Below, piece by piece: positions 26,583 through 35,804 of a stretch of DNA of 64,000 nt; positions within the stretch are counted from its first letter, which is position 1, and each line of letters opens with the position of its first letter. The stretch is from Pseudomonas fluorescens HK44 (lineage in GTDB: Bacteria > Pseudomonadota > Gammaproteobacteria > Pseudomonadales > Pseudomonadaceae). A program made the position numbers and the translations under genes. Location: the NCBI RefSeq assembly GCF_000217955.3, contig NZ_AFOY02000015.1:1-64000 (forward strand). The letters are read 5' to 3'. The notes beneath the pieces were generated by a model. The model searched no databases, was not told the DNA's origin, and saw only the letters and a list, made by a program, of their open reading frames with translations.

Positions 26583-27476
26583 TCACTGGACGCTGGGTCT
26601 AGCGTGCCGGCTGGCTTGGGATTCCAGCTTTTGGGCCAGTGATGTTTTTGCAGGCGTTGCCGGTTGGAGTTCTGCGTGGCTGTGTATGGTCTCAGTCGCG
26701 GGAAAGAACTCCTCGACGATGATGCCGGTATCTTCCTCATTGTCTTCAAACGCGCCGTTGTTAAAGCCTTGCCGCGCGGCGTTATCCAGGGCAGTTTGGT
26801 CAAAGCCAGAGGCTTGTCGGGTCTCCTCCAGTTGCTTGGCTTCCAGCAAGGCGTCTTCTAGGCTCAACCCGCTGCGCACAGTGATATCCACGTAGAAGAT
26901 CGGTGTACCGTGGCTCTGCCGAGTGGACTTACCGCGCAGGCGCAACTCCAGCGACAGACAGGCCAGACGGTTGCCTGAGATGGCCTGGAAGTACTGCAAC
27001 CGTGCCGCCAGAGTGCGAATGCTGTTGAAACCGGTAGTTCGAAACACAAAGCTGCCCAGCGGATCGTCGTCGCCAATCACCACGTTCAGCCGACCATAGG
27101 GTTTGCAGGCGTTGCCTTGGGCCAATGAACAGCCATCCGGCGAAGGACAGGGCAAAGTCTTGATCCCATCCTCACACTGTCGTTTGCAGGTGTCGCCATT
27201 GCCGACGCACAGCGGCCTGCCGGTGGTACGGTCGAACAGGCTGTAGTCAGCCCGAAAGTTGAGGTCAGGCTCGTTGAACAGCAGCCGAATTGGAATGCTG
27301 CGCAGCTTGCCGTCCTGGCCATTGCGCAGCTCCTCATTTAGTGGATGCAGCAGCCAGCCGTCACGGCTCTGTACTTGGGAAGTGAGGGTGAATTGATCGT
27401 CCTTTTCCGGCAGACGCTTGCCGTTTTTCTCGACGACCTTGCCGATGGAAATGCGGCCCAAAATTGCGGATTCCAT
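26583..27476 (-). CDS. Conserved ICE protein (hydrolase or metal-binding type), 297 aa
   Basis: The protein has four cysteines in a C-x3-C-x8-C-x6-C-like cluster (TCKRQC, LPCPSPDGC), GRLNVVIGDDDPLGSFVFRTTGFNSIRTLAARL, and a disordered tail. Proteins of this type sit beside radC in Pseudomonas ICEs; annotation as hydrolase or metal-binding protein is weak. The ATG (27474-27476) is inside the terminal sequence of the neighbouring IS21 element. The first three codons therefore come from the IS, and the native promoter and start are gone. Expression would depend on the IS. Confidence 0.75.
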   Translation of the reverse strand: MESAILGRISIGKVVEKNGKRLPEKDDQFTLTSQVQSRDGWLLHPLNEELRNGQDGKLRSIPIRLLFNEPDLNFRADYSLFDRTTGRPLCVGNGDTCKRQCEDGIKTLPCPSPDGCSLAQGNACKPYGRLNVVIGDDDPLGSFVFRTTGFNSIRTLAARLQYFQAISGNRLACLSLELRLRGKSTRQSHGTPIFYVDITVRSGLSLEDALLEAKQLEETRQASGFDQTALDNAARQGFNNGAFEDNEEDTGIIVEEFFPATETIHSHAELQPATPAKTSLAQKLESQASRHARPSVQ

Positions 27477-27591
27477 GACACTTGGACACTCAGCCCACGA
27501 TCATTTGGACACTCGTTCCATGCTCACTTGGACACCTGATCCACGTCCACTTGGACAGGCAGTCGGAGCGCAGCGACGCAGGTTTGCATTG

Positions 27592-28347
27592 TTAGTCTGA
27601 AGTCTCTGTCGCCGTCAATTTCGTTGCGCGTCTGCGCATCGATTCGCCCTTCAGTTCGATCCGGTAAGCGTTGTGCACCAGCCGGTCGAGGATCGCATCG
27701 CCCAAGGTCGGATCGCCGATCAGTGCGTGCCATTTGTCCACTGGCATCTGGCTGGTCACTAGCGTCGAGCGGTTGCCGTAGCGGTCGTCCAGCAGTTCAA
27801 GCATGTCGCGCCGTTGCGCAGCGGTAAACGGCGCCAGGCCCCAGTCGTCCAGGATCAGCAAGTCGGTCTTGGCATAACCCGCCATCAGTTTCGCGAAGCG
27901 GCCGTCGCCGTGGGCTAGGCCCAGTTCCTCCATCAAGCGTGGCAGGCGCAGGTAGCGCACGCTGTAACCGTCGCGGCACGCCTTGTGAGCCAGCGCGCAG
28001 GCGAGCCAGGTTTTGCCTACGCCAGTAGGGCCGCCGATGATCAGGTTCAGGCCGTCGCGCAGCCACTGGCCGCTGCCCAGTTGTAGGATCAAGGCCTTGT
28101 CCAGGCCACGCGGGCTGCGGTAGTCGATGTCTTCCAGGCAGGCGTTATGGCGCAGTCGTGCGGCCTTGAGGCGAGTAGTCAGGCGTGCGTCTTCGCGCTC
28201 GGTCAGCTCGCGGTCGACCATCAGACCGAGGCGTTCGTCGAAGCTGAGATCGTTGATGTCAGGCGTTGCGTGTTGTTCGCCAAGCGCCTTGATCATGCCG
28301 TGCAGGCGCAGGGTTTGTAGCTTGTCGAGTGTCGGGTTGGGCAGCAT
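27592..28347 (-). CDS. istB: IstB ATPase of second IS21 element
   Basis: 251 aa, with Walker A ([19 protein letters not shown]) and Walker B (TDLLILDDWGLAPF), and a sensor DRYGNRSTLVTSQMP. It is the AAA+ partner of IstA. The reading frame is intact although its istA is frameshifted. It lies 20 bp after istA on the same strand. Confidence 0.93.
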   Translation of the reverse strand: MLPNPTLDKLQTLRLHGMIKALGEQHATPDINDLSFDERLGLMVDRELTEREDARLTTRLKAARLRHNACLEDIDYRSPRGLDKALILQLGSGQWLRDGLNLIIGGPTGVGKTWLACALAHKACRDGYSVRYLRLPRLMEELGLAHGDGRFAKLMAGYAKTDLLILDDWGLAPFTAAQRRDMLELLDDRYGNRSTLVTSQMPVDKWHALIGDPTLGDAILDRLVHNAYRIELKGESMRRRATKLTATETSD

Positions 28348-28367
28348 TTTGGTGCTCCTTTTTCAGG

Positions 28368-29898
28368 TCAGTGGTAGTAGCCAGGGCCGCGCAGATTGAT
28401 GTGTTCTTCGGGCAGTAACGGCAGGTTTTGCTGGGCCAGCGGCAGCCGTTCCAGCCCTTGACGCAGGATCGATTCCAGGCTTTTGTAGCTGCACGCGCCC
28501 AGTGCCAGCGCTCGCTGGCAAGCGGCTTCCAGCCGCTCTTCGCCGTGCTGTTTGCTCAGGCGCAGGATCCCCAGGCAGGCGCGGAAGCCGTGCTGCGGAT
28601 GGATTCGGCGTTCGAGGATATGAGCGATGACACCAGCGGTGTTCGGCCCGGTCTGCTCAGCCCAGTGGATCAGTCGCTGCGGCGTCCATTCGGCATGTTC
28701 GCGGTGACTTTTGGGCATGTGCTCGGTTTGGGTGGTGTGGCGGCCTTTGTGCGGCGAGCGCAGATGGCTGGCCACCCGCTGGTTGGCGTGGAAGCACTCG
28801 ACGGTCTTAGCGGTGAGCCGCACTTCGAGTTGGTGCTTCACCAGCTGGTACGGCACCGAGTAGTAATGGCCGTCGACCTCGACGTGGTAGTCGATGTGCA
28901 CCCGCACCTTTTTCCATTCGGCGTAGACATACGGATGTTCTGGTAGCGGTTGCAGTGCGGGTTGGTCGATGGTCTCGAAGGCCGAGCGGCGTGAGCCGGG
29001 CAGCTTCTTGAAGGGCTTCTGATTGAGGCGATCCAGCAGCAGCGCGATGGCTGTGTTGAGTTCGCCCAAGGAGAAGAACTGGCGGTTGCGCAGCATCGCC
29101 AGGATCCACCGCTCGACTACCTGTACGCCGACTTCAACCTTGGCTTTGTCCTTGGGTTTACGCGAGCGCGCGGGCAGCACGGCTACGCCGTAATGCTCGG
29201 CCAGATCGCGGTAACTGGGGTTGATGTCCGGCTCGTAGCGATGCGCCTTGGTGACGCCGCTGCGCAGGATTGTCCGGTACCAGGATCTGCGATGTACCGC
29301 CGAGAAAGGCGAAGCAGCGTACGTGCGAGCCCAGCCAGTCGGGCAGTTTCTGCGACCAGGTGGCCTCGGCGAAGGTGTAGCTGGACGCGCCGAGGACGGC
29401 GACGAAGATCTGCGTCTGGCGGATCTCGCCGGTTCGCCGATCAATGACCGGCACGGTCTGGCCGGCGTAATCGACAAACAGCTTTTCGCCGGCACGGTGT
29501 TCCTGGCGCATGACCACGTCGATCTTCGCAGCCCAGAGGCGGTAGTGCTCGCAGAACCAGCTGTACTGGAAACCTTGCGGATGGGTGAGCCGATACTCTT
29601 GCCAGAGCAGGGCCAAGGTGACGCCGGGGCGACGTAACTCGGCATGGACATGAGCCCAGTCCGGCATCGGACGTTGATCGCTGGGAACCGTCGGCGCTGG
29701 CGGGAATAGACATCGCTCCAGTTCGGCGTCCGACAACTGCGTGGGCCAAGTCAGCCGGCAAGCGTTGAAGCGGTGCAGATAATTGCCGGCACTGCCGCTG
29801 CTGATGCGCAGGCTGGTGGCAATTTTGCGCACGGACAGGCCGACGTCGAACTTTAGGCGTAGTACCTCTCGGATTTTACGCATGGATATACGCTCCAC
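28368..29898 (-). pseudogene. istA: IstA transposase, frameshifted
   Basis: From 29898 (or the next ATG 15 bp later) the HTH (LSVRKIATSLRISSGSAGNYLH) and the first DDE residues ([23 protein letters not shown]) are in one frame. Near 29270 the frame shifts by one extra C (AATCCTGCGCAGC), and the rest ([26 protein letters not shown] to the C-terminus GPGYYH) is in another. I consider it inactive; a programmed shift is unlikely because no slippery run is present and the gene at 13241 needs none. Confidence 0.85.
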
Positions 29899-30106
29899 GA
29901 CGACCTCTTCGCTTCGAGAAAAGAGGTCGATGGTAGTGAATAATCCTGCGTTGCTGCCTGCCTGAGCTTGGGTCGGATCAGTGAGAGATCACTGTCCAAG
30001 TGCTCGTGGAATCAGTGTCCAAGTGGCCGTGGAATGAGTGTCCAAGTCAGCGTGGAATCGCTGTCCAAGTGTTCGTGGACTGGGTGTCCAAGTGCGCATG
30101 GAATCC

Positions 30107-30676
30107 CCACGGGTGACCACTCGCGGCTTCAAGCAAGCCGCAAGTTGGCCGGCTGAATCTGCGACATTTTCGACCACTTGAGCGATGCCAATATAGAAGC
30201 CGAAGTGGTAGATCGCGTGGCTCAATTGAGTAAGCGTTTCCCAGGCTATCCAGGCTAATCCCGATATTCCGTTCACCAAAGTGCAACGCCGGTAACGGGC
30301 ACAGCGCTGGCATTACGACTGGCTGATTCGTGCAGAAAAGATGGTGTCGGTAAAGAGGGGTCGCAGCTCTAGTCACAATGATCCTCGGTTCGGTCAACCG
30401 CCACCTGCATCGTGACGAACAGGCTGGGCAAGCTGTGCTCTTTTTCGGGACTGGCTATTTCTGTAAGGCCGCGAGCAAGGGCTTTGCTGGTGGTCATCAT
30501 GGTTTGGGAGCCAGTCAGATCTGAAGCCTCATGGCATTCATGAAGGATCCTTCGTATGAAAACGAGGAAAGCCCTGCAAGCGTAAACCTGTAGGGCTTCT
30601 CGGTCAGGCTGACCATTTTATTATGCATGGTCACAAGGTTTGGGCTCGAAGGGGGGGCAGATACCCGACTTGCCCT
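30107..30676. other. 570-bp region between IS21 and catabolic cluster, no firm gene
   Basis: A weak minus-strand ORF (TTG about 30279, GLAWIAWETLTQLSHAIYHFGF) runs into the IS end. It may be the truncated 5' part of a membrane-protein gene, but I cannot identify it. The palindromic repeat at 30558-30614 is the only clear element. Confidence 0.5.
30558..30614 (-). repeat. 57-bp hairpin element, inverted copy of 50707-50763
   Basis: Read on the minus strand, the two copies differ at only two of 57 bases. The core AGCCCTACAGGTTTACGCTTGCAGGGCT can fold as a stem with a GTTTACG-type loop, and a T-rich tail follows. It probably ends the 3-hydroxybenzoate transcript (stop at 30677). Confidence 0.75.
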
Positions 30677-31870
30677 TTAATCCTGCGCCAGGCAGTTGTT
30701 TACGTTCCAGCCATACAGCCATTCCATCGCATCATAGAACTGCTCGGCGGGGCGGTCTTTCCACAGCGAGTTGCGGATCAGGCGCTCGACGCCCTTGGCG
30801 TGGTAGATGCGACCCATTTCGCGGCCGGACAGCACGATGCGGCCGGTGCGGGTGATTCGCGAGCGCTGGTACAGATCAAGGGCCTTTTCCCAGTCGTTGT
30901 TGTTGACGCGCAGGGCTTCGCCGAGGGTCACGGCATCTTCCAGTGCCATGCAGGCGCCTTGTGCCATGTACTGGGTGGTCGGGTGGGCGGCATCGCCGAG
31001 CAGGGTGGCGCGGCCGAAGGTCCACTGCGGGATCGGCTCGCGGTCGGCGGTTGCCCAGCGCTTCCACTGCTTCGGCAGCTCGATCAGCTGGCGCGCCTTG
31101 GGGCAGATGCCCTGGAAGTAGCTTTCCACTTCTTCCTTGCTGCCCTCGGTGACGCCCCATTCTTCCTGCTGGCGGCTGTGGAAGGTCACCACGATGTTGT
31201 ATTGCTCGCCGCCGCGCAGCGGGTAGTGCACCAGGTGGCAGTTGGGGCCAACCCAGATACTGGCGGCGTTCCATTTCAGATCATCGGGGAATTCGCTCTT
31301 GTCGATGACCGAGCGATAAACGACGTGGCCGGTGACTCGGGGCGGGTCGTTAACGTAGGTCTGGCGTACGACGGACTTGACGCCGTCGGCACCGATCAGC
31401 GCGCAGCCATGGTAGGCGTTGCCATTTTGGTCATAGACGGTGACGCTATTGGCATCCGGTTCGATGCGCTCGATGCGGGTGTCGGTCTTGAACTCGACTC
31501 GACCGGTTTCCTGGGCACCTTCCAGTAGTGACAGGTGCACGTCGACACGGTGGATCACGGCGTAGGGGTTGCCGAAGCGCTTGCGGAAGGCTTCGTCGGT
31601 GGGGATCTTGCCCACCTGGTATTCGTCGATGGCGTCGTGCATCACCATGTAGTCGGTGAATACGGCGCGGCTGCGGGCCTTGTCCCCGACGCCCAGCGCG
31701 TCGAAGGCATGGAAAGCGTTCGGACCAAGCTGGATACCTGCACCGATTTCGCCGATGTGAGCTGCCTGCTCCAGCACCAGAACCTGGAAACCCTGACGCA
31801 CCAGCGCCAGCGAAGCTGCCAGACCGCCGATGCCACCGCCGACCACTATTACGGGAAGTTGCTGAGTCAT
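30677..31870 (-). CDS. mhbM: 3-hydroxybenzoate 6-hydroxylase (copy 1)
   Basis: 397 aa; AAGGAAAG precedes the ATG. FAD-binding fold GGGIGGLAASLAL near the N-terminus, the DG motif (ALIGADGVKSVVRQ) near 160, and GDAAHPTTQYMAQGACMALEDA near 290. These are the group A flavoprotein monooxygenase motifs. IGEIGAGIQLGPNAFHAFDALG is typical of 3HB6H/salicylate hydroxylases. The enzyme uses NAD(P)H and O2 to convert 3-hydroxybenzoate to gentisate. It follows the gentisate dioxygenase gene on the same strand (139-bp gap). A second version, roughly two-thirds similar, is at 37897. Confidence 0.88.
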   Translation of the reverse strand: MTQQLPVIVVGGGIGGLAASLALVRQGFQVLVLEQAAHIGEIGAGIQLGPNAFHAFDALGVGDKARSRAVFTDYMVMHDAIDEYQVGKIPTDEAFRKRFGNPYAVIHRVDVHLSLLEGAQETGRVEFKTDTRIERIEPDANSVTVYDQNGNAYHGCALIGADGVKSVVRQTYVNDPPRVTGHVVYRSVIDKSEFPDDLKWNAASIWVGPNCHLVHYPLRGGEQYNIVVTFHSRQQEEWGVTEGSKEEVESYFQGICPKARQLIELPKQWKRWATADREPIPQWTFGRATLLGDAAHPTTQYMAQGACMALEDAVTLGEALRVNNNDWEKALDLYQRSRITRTGRIVLSGREMGRIYHAKGVERLIRNSLWKDRPAEQFYDAMEWLYGWNVNNCLAQD

Positions 31871-32009
31871 TGTCTTTCCTTACCCCATGGAGGGGTATTC
31901 TAGGGGCGCTGCTGAAGCAACCCGTGCCGCCTGCTTAGGCAGGCAGCGGATGTTATTCGGGAGATACCGCGTCAAGCGGCAATCGTCTTCAGAATGTTGC
32001 CTTGGGTTG

Positions 32010-33062
32010 TCAGGCGAAGACTTCGTAGATGCCGAGTTTGCGGTGCAGTGGAGCGTCGTCGACCATGAACAGGTAGACCGGTTCGCTGGCCGAAGCATTA
32101 CTCAGGGTGACCTCGGAATGGGTCGGTACGGCGAGTGTGTCGGCGTGGCTGAATAGGTGCTCGGTGCCGTCGACCACAACGCGGCCGGCGCCTTCAACCA
32201 CGTGCAGTACACCGGAGGCCGAGCGGCGCGGCATGCGTACCTGTTCACCCGGACGCAGCATGATCGCGGAGAAGCCCAAGGTCGGCAGGCATTCGGCACC
32301 GGTTTGCGGGTTGACATAGGCCAACTGCACCAGTTCGCCCAGGCGGGTCAAAGCAGACAGCTGCTGTAGAGACTCGCGCACTTGCTTCCAAGGGAAACGC
32401 AGCAGCGGATAGTCGCTGGTCTTGTGATCCAGGGCGCTGTAAGGCAGCAGGCCGCCCTGGCGATAGCGCGAGGTGCAGTCACCCGTTGCCTTGGTGATGA
32501 CCTGCGACTCCTGGCCATCAATACAGTAGGACGCGTCCATGCCGTAGATCAGCGGCAGATCCAGCGCGTCGAGCCAGATCACCGGGCCTTCACCTTCATG
32601 GCCGTGCTCGTGCCACAGGCCGGGCGGAGTCAGGATCAGATCGCCTTTTTCCATCGGCAGTTTTTCACCATTGACCACGGTGAAGCCGCCGTTGCCTTCG
32701 ATCACGAAGCGCACGGCAGAAGGCGAGTGTTTGTGGTTGGGCGCGGTTTCGCCCGGCTGGATCAGCTGTAGGCCGATATAGATGGAGGCCGTCGCCTGCA
32801 TATTTTCCAGACCCAGGCCCGGATTGCAGAGCACCAGCACACGGCGCTCGGCTTTCTCGATGGGTGTAAGTTCGCCGGCACGCAGCAGGTCGGGGCGCAC
32901 ATCGGCATAGCGCCACATTACCGGTTGGGTGCGGCGGGTAGGTTTGCCATAGGGCAATACCGACCGCAACGAAGGCCATAGCGGCAAGGTATTGTTCGCT
33001 ACCAGCTGTTTGTAATAGTCCTTCGGCAGATCTTCGATAGTGCCCAGATTCATCCCGCTCAT
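32010..33062 (-). CDS. mhbD: Gentisate 1,2-dioxygenase (copy 1)
   Basis: 350 aa; GAGGGG before the ATG. It is a bicupin: the first cupin binds Fe(II) through [14 protein letters not shown] and the following [12 protein letters not shown]. The second cupin ([17 protein letters not shown]) is degenerate. It opens gentisate between C1 and C2 to maleylpyruvate. It is the first gene of a two-gene minus-strand operon, divergent from the MarR gene. A different gentisate dioxygenase is at 39188. Confidence 0.9.
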   Translation of the reverse strand: MSGMNLGTIEDLPKDYYKQLVANNTLPLWPSLRSVLPYGKPTRRTQPVMWRYADVRPDLLRAGELTPIEKAERRVLVLCNPGLGLENMQATASIYIGLQLIQPGETAPNHKHSPSAVRFVIEGNGGFTVVNGEKLPMEKGDLILTPPGLWHEHGHEGEGPVIWLDALDLPLIYGMDASYCIDGQESQVITKATGDCTSRYRQGGLLPYSALDHKTSDYPLLRFPWKQVRESLQQLSALTRLGELVQLAYVNPQTGAECLPTLGFSAIMLRPGEQVRMPRRSASGVLHVVEGAGRVVVDGTEHLFSHADTLAVPTHSEVTLSNASASEPVYLFMVDDAPLHRKLGIYEVFA

Positions 33063-33158
33063 GGTGGCCCCTCAGTTCGATTGTCTTGTTTGATTGGAGC
33101 AGGGCATCCTTACCTTGCCAGCCTGCTTTGCAGGTTTCTAACCTGAGCCTAGTATTTG

Positions 33159-33170
33159 TTCCATATGGAA
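33159..33170. promoter_or_regulatory. Candidate operator in the MarR-gentisate dioxygenase gap
   Basis: TTCCATATGGAA is a perfect 12-bp palindrome in the 209-bp gap between the divergent genes. A MarR-family dimer could bind it and silence both directions until an aromatic acid releases it. No other perfect palindrome this long was noticed in the gap. Confidence 0.5.
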
Positions 33171-33271
33171 TAACGTCAATCGGGTTAATTTTGATCTGAG
33201 TCAATGAAATAAGCTATTTATCGTTGTTTTAGACAAAGTTCGCGATAAGTATAATTCCAAGAGGAAGTATT

Positions 33272-33697
33272 TTGCTGGATCTAGAACGCTACATACCCTA
33301 TCTGCTGCACCAAGCACACCTGGCGGTGTTTCGCACCTTCGAGCACCGACTCGTGCCCAGCGGCCTGACCTTGCCGCAGTGGCGAGTCCTGGCTGCCTTG
33401 GCGCATCACAAGCAACTGCGTGTTGGCGAGCTGGCACAAATTGCCGGTCAGGAACCGCCAACACTGGTACGCCAACTCGGTGTCCTGGAGGAGCAAAAGC
33501 TGACCCGCCGCATGTCGTCAGAGGCGGACAAGAGGGCCACCTACGTCGAGCTGACTGACGCGGGCAGTGCCTTGACAGACGAACTCCTGCCGCAAGCGCT
33601 GGAGATCGAGAGCAGGGCCCTGGCGGGCTTCAGCGAGGACGAGATCGAGTTTCTGCGACGCTTGTTGTGCCGTGTCAGGGCGAATGCGGAAGGATGA
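33272..33697 (+). CDS. MarR-family regulator, 141 aa
   Basis: Start is TTG at 33272 with AGAGGAAG upstream. The winged HTH is LTLPQWRVLAALAHHKQLRVGELAQIAGQEPPTLVRQLGVLEEQKL, then the wing RRMSSEADKRATYVELT. MarR regulators of aromatic pathways are usually repressors released by the substrate or a CoA thioester. It is divergent from the gentisate dioxygenase/3HB6H operon, which it probably controls through the palindrome at 33159. Confidence 0.9.
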   Translation: MLDLERYIPYLLHQAHLAVFRTFEHRLVPSGLTLPQWRVLAALAHHKQLRVGELAQIAGQEPPTLVRQLGVLEEQKLTRRMSSEADKRATYVELTDAGSALTDELLPQALEIESRALAGFSEDEIEFLRRLLCRVRANAEG

Positions 33698-33818
33698 TTG
33701 CCGAGGGGATGGAGGGGCTGGTTTTGAGGGCTGGCCCCTTCCGCTCGGTGATATTGGGAGTCCGTCCCGGGGTTGCCGAGCGTAGCTCTGCGCCAAGGCG
33801 ACTTGTCTGCTTGCCAGG

Positions 33819-34751
33819 CTATCTGGCTGAAGCTTGACCCTGCGGGTGAGAGGCTTTAATCAGGCATTCGCGAAAATCCAGCACGGTACTGTCAATGTAC
33901 GGTTCATCGCGCCAGCAAATGCCGATGTAACCTTCGGCCTCCATTTCGAAGTCGAGGGTCCTGATCAGTCCGCTGCGGGTGAAATGCTCTGCGACCCGGC
34001 CGGAGGCCGCGGAGAGCATGTCACTGGTTTGCAGCAGTCTCAGGTTGGCCATTAGGGATGACGACTCGACCCGGCTTGGCAAGGGCTTGAGTCCGGCATT
34101 GCTTAGGGCGGTGTCCAGGCGTTGGCGGATGGGCGTGCCCTCGGGCCAGAGTATCCAGTCGAACGCAGACAGATCGCTCCAGTCGAGGTGCGAGCGCATC
34201 GCCAGCGGATGCCCAATGCGGGCGATGACCAGCATGGGTTCTCGAAACAGCATCTGGCTGTGCAGCGTCGAGCGGGGCCGGTAGTTGTCGAGGCGCCCGA
34301 TCACCATATCCAGCTGACCCAGCTCCAGCCGCTCGAGCAATACGTTCATGGTGTTCTCTTGCAGGGATACATGCGCCCTCGGGTGCATGGCCAGGAAGTA
34401 ACCGATGGCATCGGGTACCAGGCTGGGCGCCGAGGCCGGTGACGTACCGATGGAGATACTGGGGGCGTTACCTTCGTTGAGCGCGTCCATATTGCTCTGC
34501 GCCCGCTCTATCTCGCTCAGTATGCGCCGCACATGGTTGATCAGCAGCTCACCCTGAGCTGTTGGCCGCAAGCCGCGGGCGTGGCGCTCGAACAGCGTGG
34601 CGCCTGCATCCTCTTCCAGATCCTTGAGCCATTTCGACAGGCCGGGCTGGGTGGTGTTCGCGGTACGGGCGGCGTCGCTGATACTGCCGGTTTCGGCAAG
34701 GCAGATCAGTAATTGCAGGTGTCTGAGGCGCAGACGGGTGGTCCAGGTCAT
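33819..34751 (-). CDS. LysR-family regulator, 310 aa
   Basis: N-terminal HTH (LRHLQLLICLAETGSISDAARTANTTQPGLSKWLKDLEEDAGATLFERHARGLRPT) and a periplasmic-binding-like effector domain with VIGRLDNYRPRS and SSLMANLRLLQTSDMLSAASG. It is of the GbpR/PcaQ type, known for aromatic and sugar catabolism. It is divergent from the fumarylpyruvate hydrolase operon and most likely activates it in response to 3-hydroxybenzoate or gentisate. Convergent with MarR. Confidence 0.9.
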   Translation of the reverse strand: MTWTTRLRLRHLQLLICLAETGSISDAARTANTTQPGLSKWLKDLEEDAGATLFERHARGLRPTAQGELLINHVRRILSEIERAQSNMDALNEGNAPSISIGTSPASAPSLVPDAIGYFLAMHPRAHVSLQENTMNVLLERLELGQLDMVIGRLDNYRPRSTLHSQMLFREPMLVIARIGHPLAMRSHLDWSDLSAFDWILWPEGTPIRQRLDTALSNAGLKPLPSRVESSSLMANLRLLQTSDMLSAASGRVAEHFTRSGLIRTLDFEMEAEGYIGICWRDEPYIDSTVLDFRECLIKASHPQGQASAR

Positions 34752-34759
34752 AGTGTTCT

Positions 34760-34777
34760 CATACGAAATTAAGTATG
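34760..34777. promoter_or_regulatory. Candidate LysR-type binding site
   Basis: CATAC-N8-GTATG lies nine bases upstream of the LysR start, in the gap to the plus-strand catabolic operon. Location and dyad symmetry fit an autoregulation site of a LysR protein. Confidence 0.45.
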
Positions 34778-35018
34778 GCTTTATCTGAAAATATCATTAT
34801 TCACATAGGGCTTGTAGGGTTTTAATGAGGCTAGCGGCGGGGGCATGCATGCAGCGCAACCGATCCCAATCCATTCTGCCTCCATTGCGGCCAAGGTTTC
34901 GATGAGCTTCCAGGCAGAGCAGAACGGCGTGCTGTTCAGCTATTGCAACCGCCCGGTTCAGCAAGCGCTCGACGCTCTTCGCGAACAGCACGACTCACCA
35001 TTTTCCCAGGAGCCTCCT

Positions 35019-35717
35019 ATGAGCTACGTATTCGAGCCGCAAGCCCCCGTGACCCTGGCGGTCGCTGGCAGTGAGCAAAAATTTCCGGTGCGCCGCGTGT
35101 ATTGCGTTGGCCGCAATTACGCCGCTCACGCCCGCGAAATGGGCTTCGACCCAGACCGCGAGCCGCCATTCTTCTTTTGCAAGCCTGCCGATGCCGTGAT
35201 TTCGGTGGCCTATTACCAGCCCCTGGAACTGTCTTATCCGGCCGAAACCAGCAACTACCACTACGAAATCGAGCTGGTCGTAGCCATTGGCAAGGCGGGT
35301 CGCGATATTCCGCTGGAGCAGGCCAACGACTATGTCTATGGCTACGCTGTGGGCCTGGACATGACCCGTCGCGACCTGCAGATGAAAATGCGCGAAATGG
35401 GCCGCCCCTGGGAAATCGGCAAGGCGTTCGATGCCTCGGCACCGATCGGTCCATTGCACCCGGCCAGCCAGATTGGTCACCCGAGCAAGGCCGGTCTGTG
35501 GCTGCAGGTCAATGGCACTGACAAGCAACGCAGCGATATCGACAAGCTGATCTGGTCGGTACCGGAGACCATTAGCTATCTCTCGCGCTTCTTCGAACTG
35601 CAGCCAGGCGACTTGATCATGACCGGTACACCTGAAGGTGTGGGCCCGGTGGTGGTCGGCGAGCGCATGACCGGTGGCGTAGAAGGTTTGGGCGAGATCC
35701 AGGTCGACGTCGTTTAA
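35019..35717 (+). CDS. mhbH: Fumarylpyruvate hydrolase (FAH family)
   Basis: 232 aa from ATG 35019 with CAGGAG six bases upstream; an earlier in-frame ATG at 34845 has no such site and adds unrelated sequence. FAH-fold metal ligands are in [12 protein letters not shown] and in [11 protein letters not shown]. Other family motifs are [22 protein letters not shown] and [13 protein letters not shown]. It cleaves fumarylpyruvate to fumarate and pyruvate, the last step of the gentisate route. It is the first gene of a plus-strand operon with the transporter, isomerase, second 3HB6H and second dioxygenase. Confidence 0.9.
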   Translation: MSYVFEPQAPVTLAVAGSEQKFPVRRVYCVGRNYAAHAREMGFDPDREPPFFFCKPADAVISVAYYQPLELSYPAETSNYHYEIELVVAIGKAGRDIPLEQANDYVYGYAVGLDMTRRDLQMKMREMGRPWEIGKAFDASAPIGPLHPASQIGHPSKAGLWLQVNGTDKQRSDIDKLIWSVPETISYLSRFFELQPGDLIMTGTPEGVGPVVVGERMTGGVEGLGEIQVDVV

Positions 35718-35723
35718 CCCGCT

Positions 35724-35753
35724 CCGGGGCCGGCTCCACGCCGCCGGCCCCGG
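35724..35753 (+). promoter_or_regulatory. Intercistronic hairpin
   Basis: CCGGGGCCGGC (35724-35734) pairs perfectly with GCCGGCCCCGG (35743-35753). No T-run follows. It lies between the hydrolase and transporter genes, and may stabilise mRNA or tune read-through. Confidence 0.55.
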
Positions 35754-35804
35754 ATTGAACTGCCAATACGTGGCCCGCATTGCGCTGGCCCGGAGGATTC
35801 GCTT

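Larger units (their letters stand above)
27468..30106 (-). mobile_element. Second IS21-family element, istA frameshifted
   Basis: Both ends carry tandem 22-23-bp units built on CACTTGGACA. There are four on the left (27471-27575) and five on the right (29991-30106). The outermost bases GGATTCCATG (27468-27477) are repeated in reverse at 30097-30106, so I take these as the tips; the exact ends are uncertain by a few bases. No target duplication is visible. istB is intact but istA is broken. It is unlike the IS21 element at 13 kb in its end repeats. Confidence 0.85.

Noticed and set aside
28368..29898. Programmed frameshift in the second istA
   Set aside because: No slippery heptamer at the site; one extra C explains the break, and the other istA in the window needs no shift.
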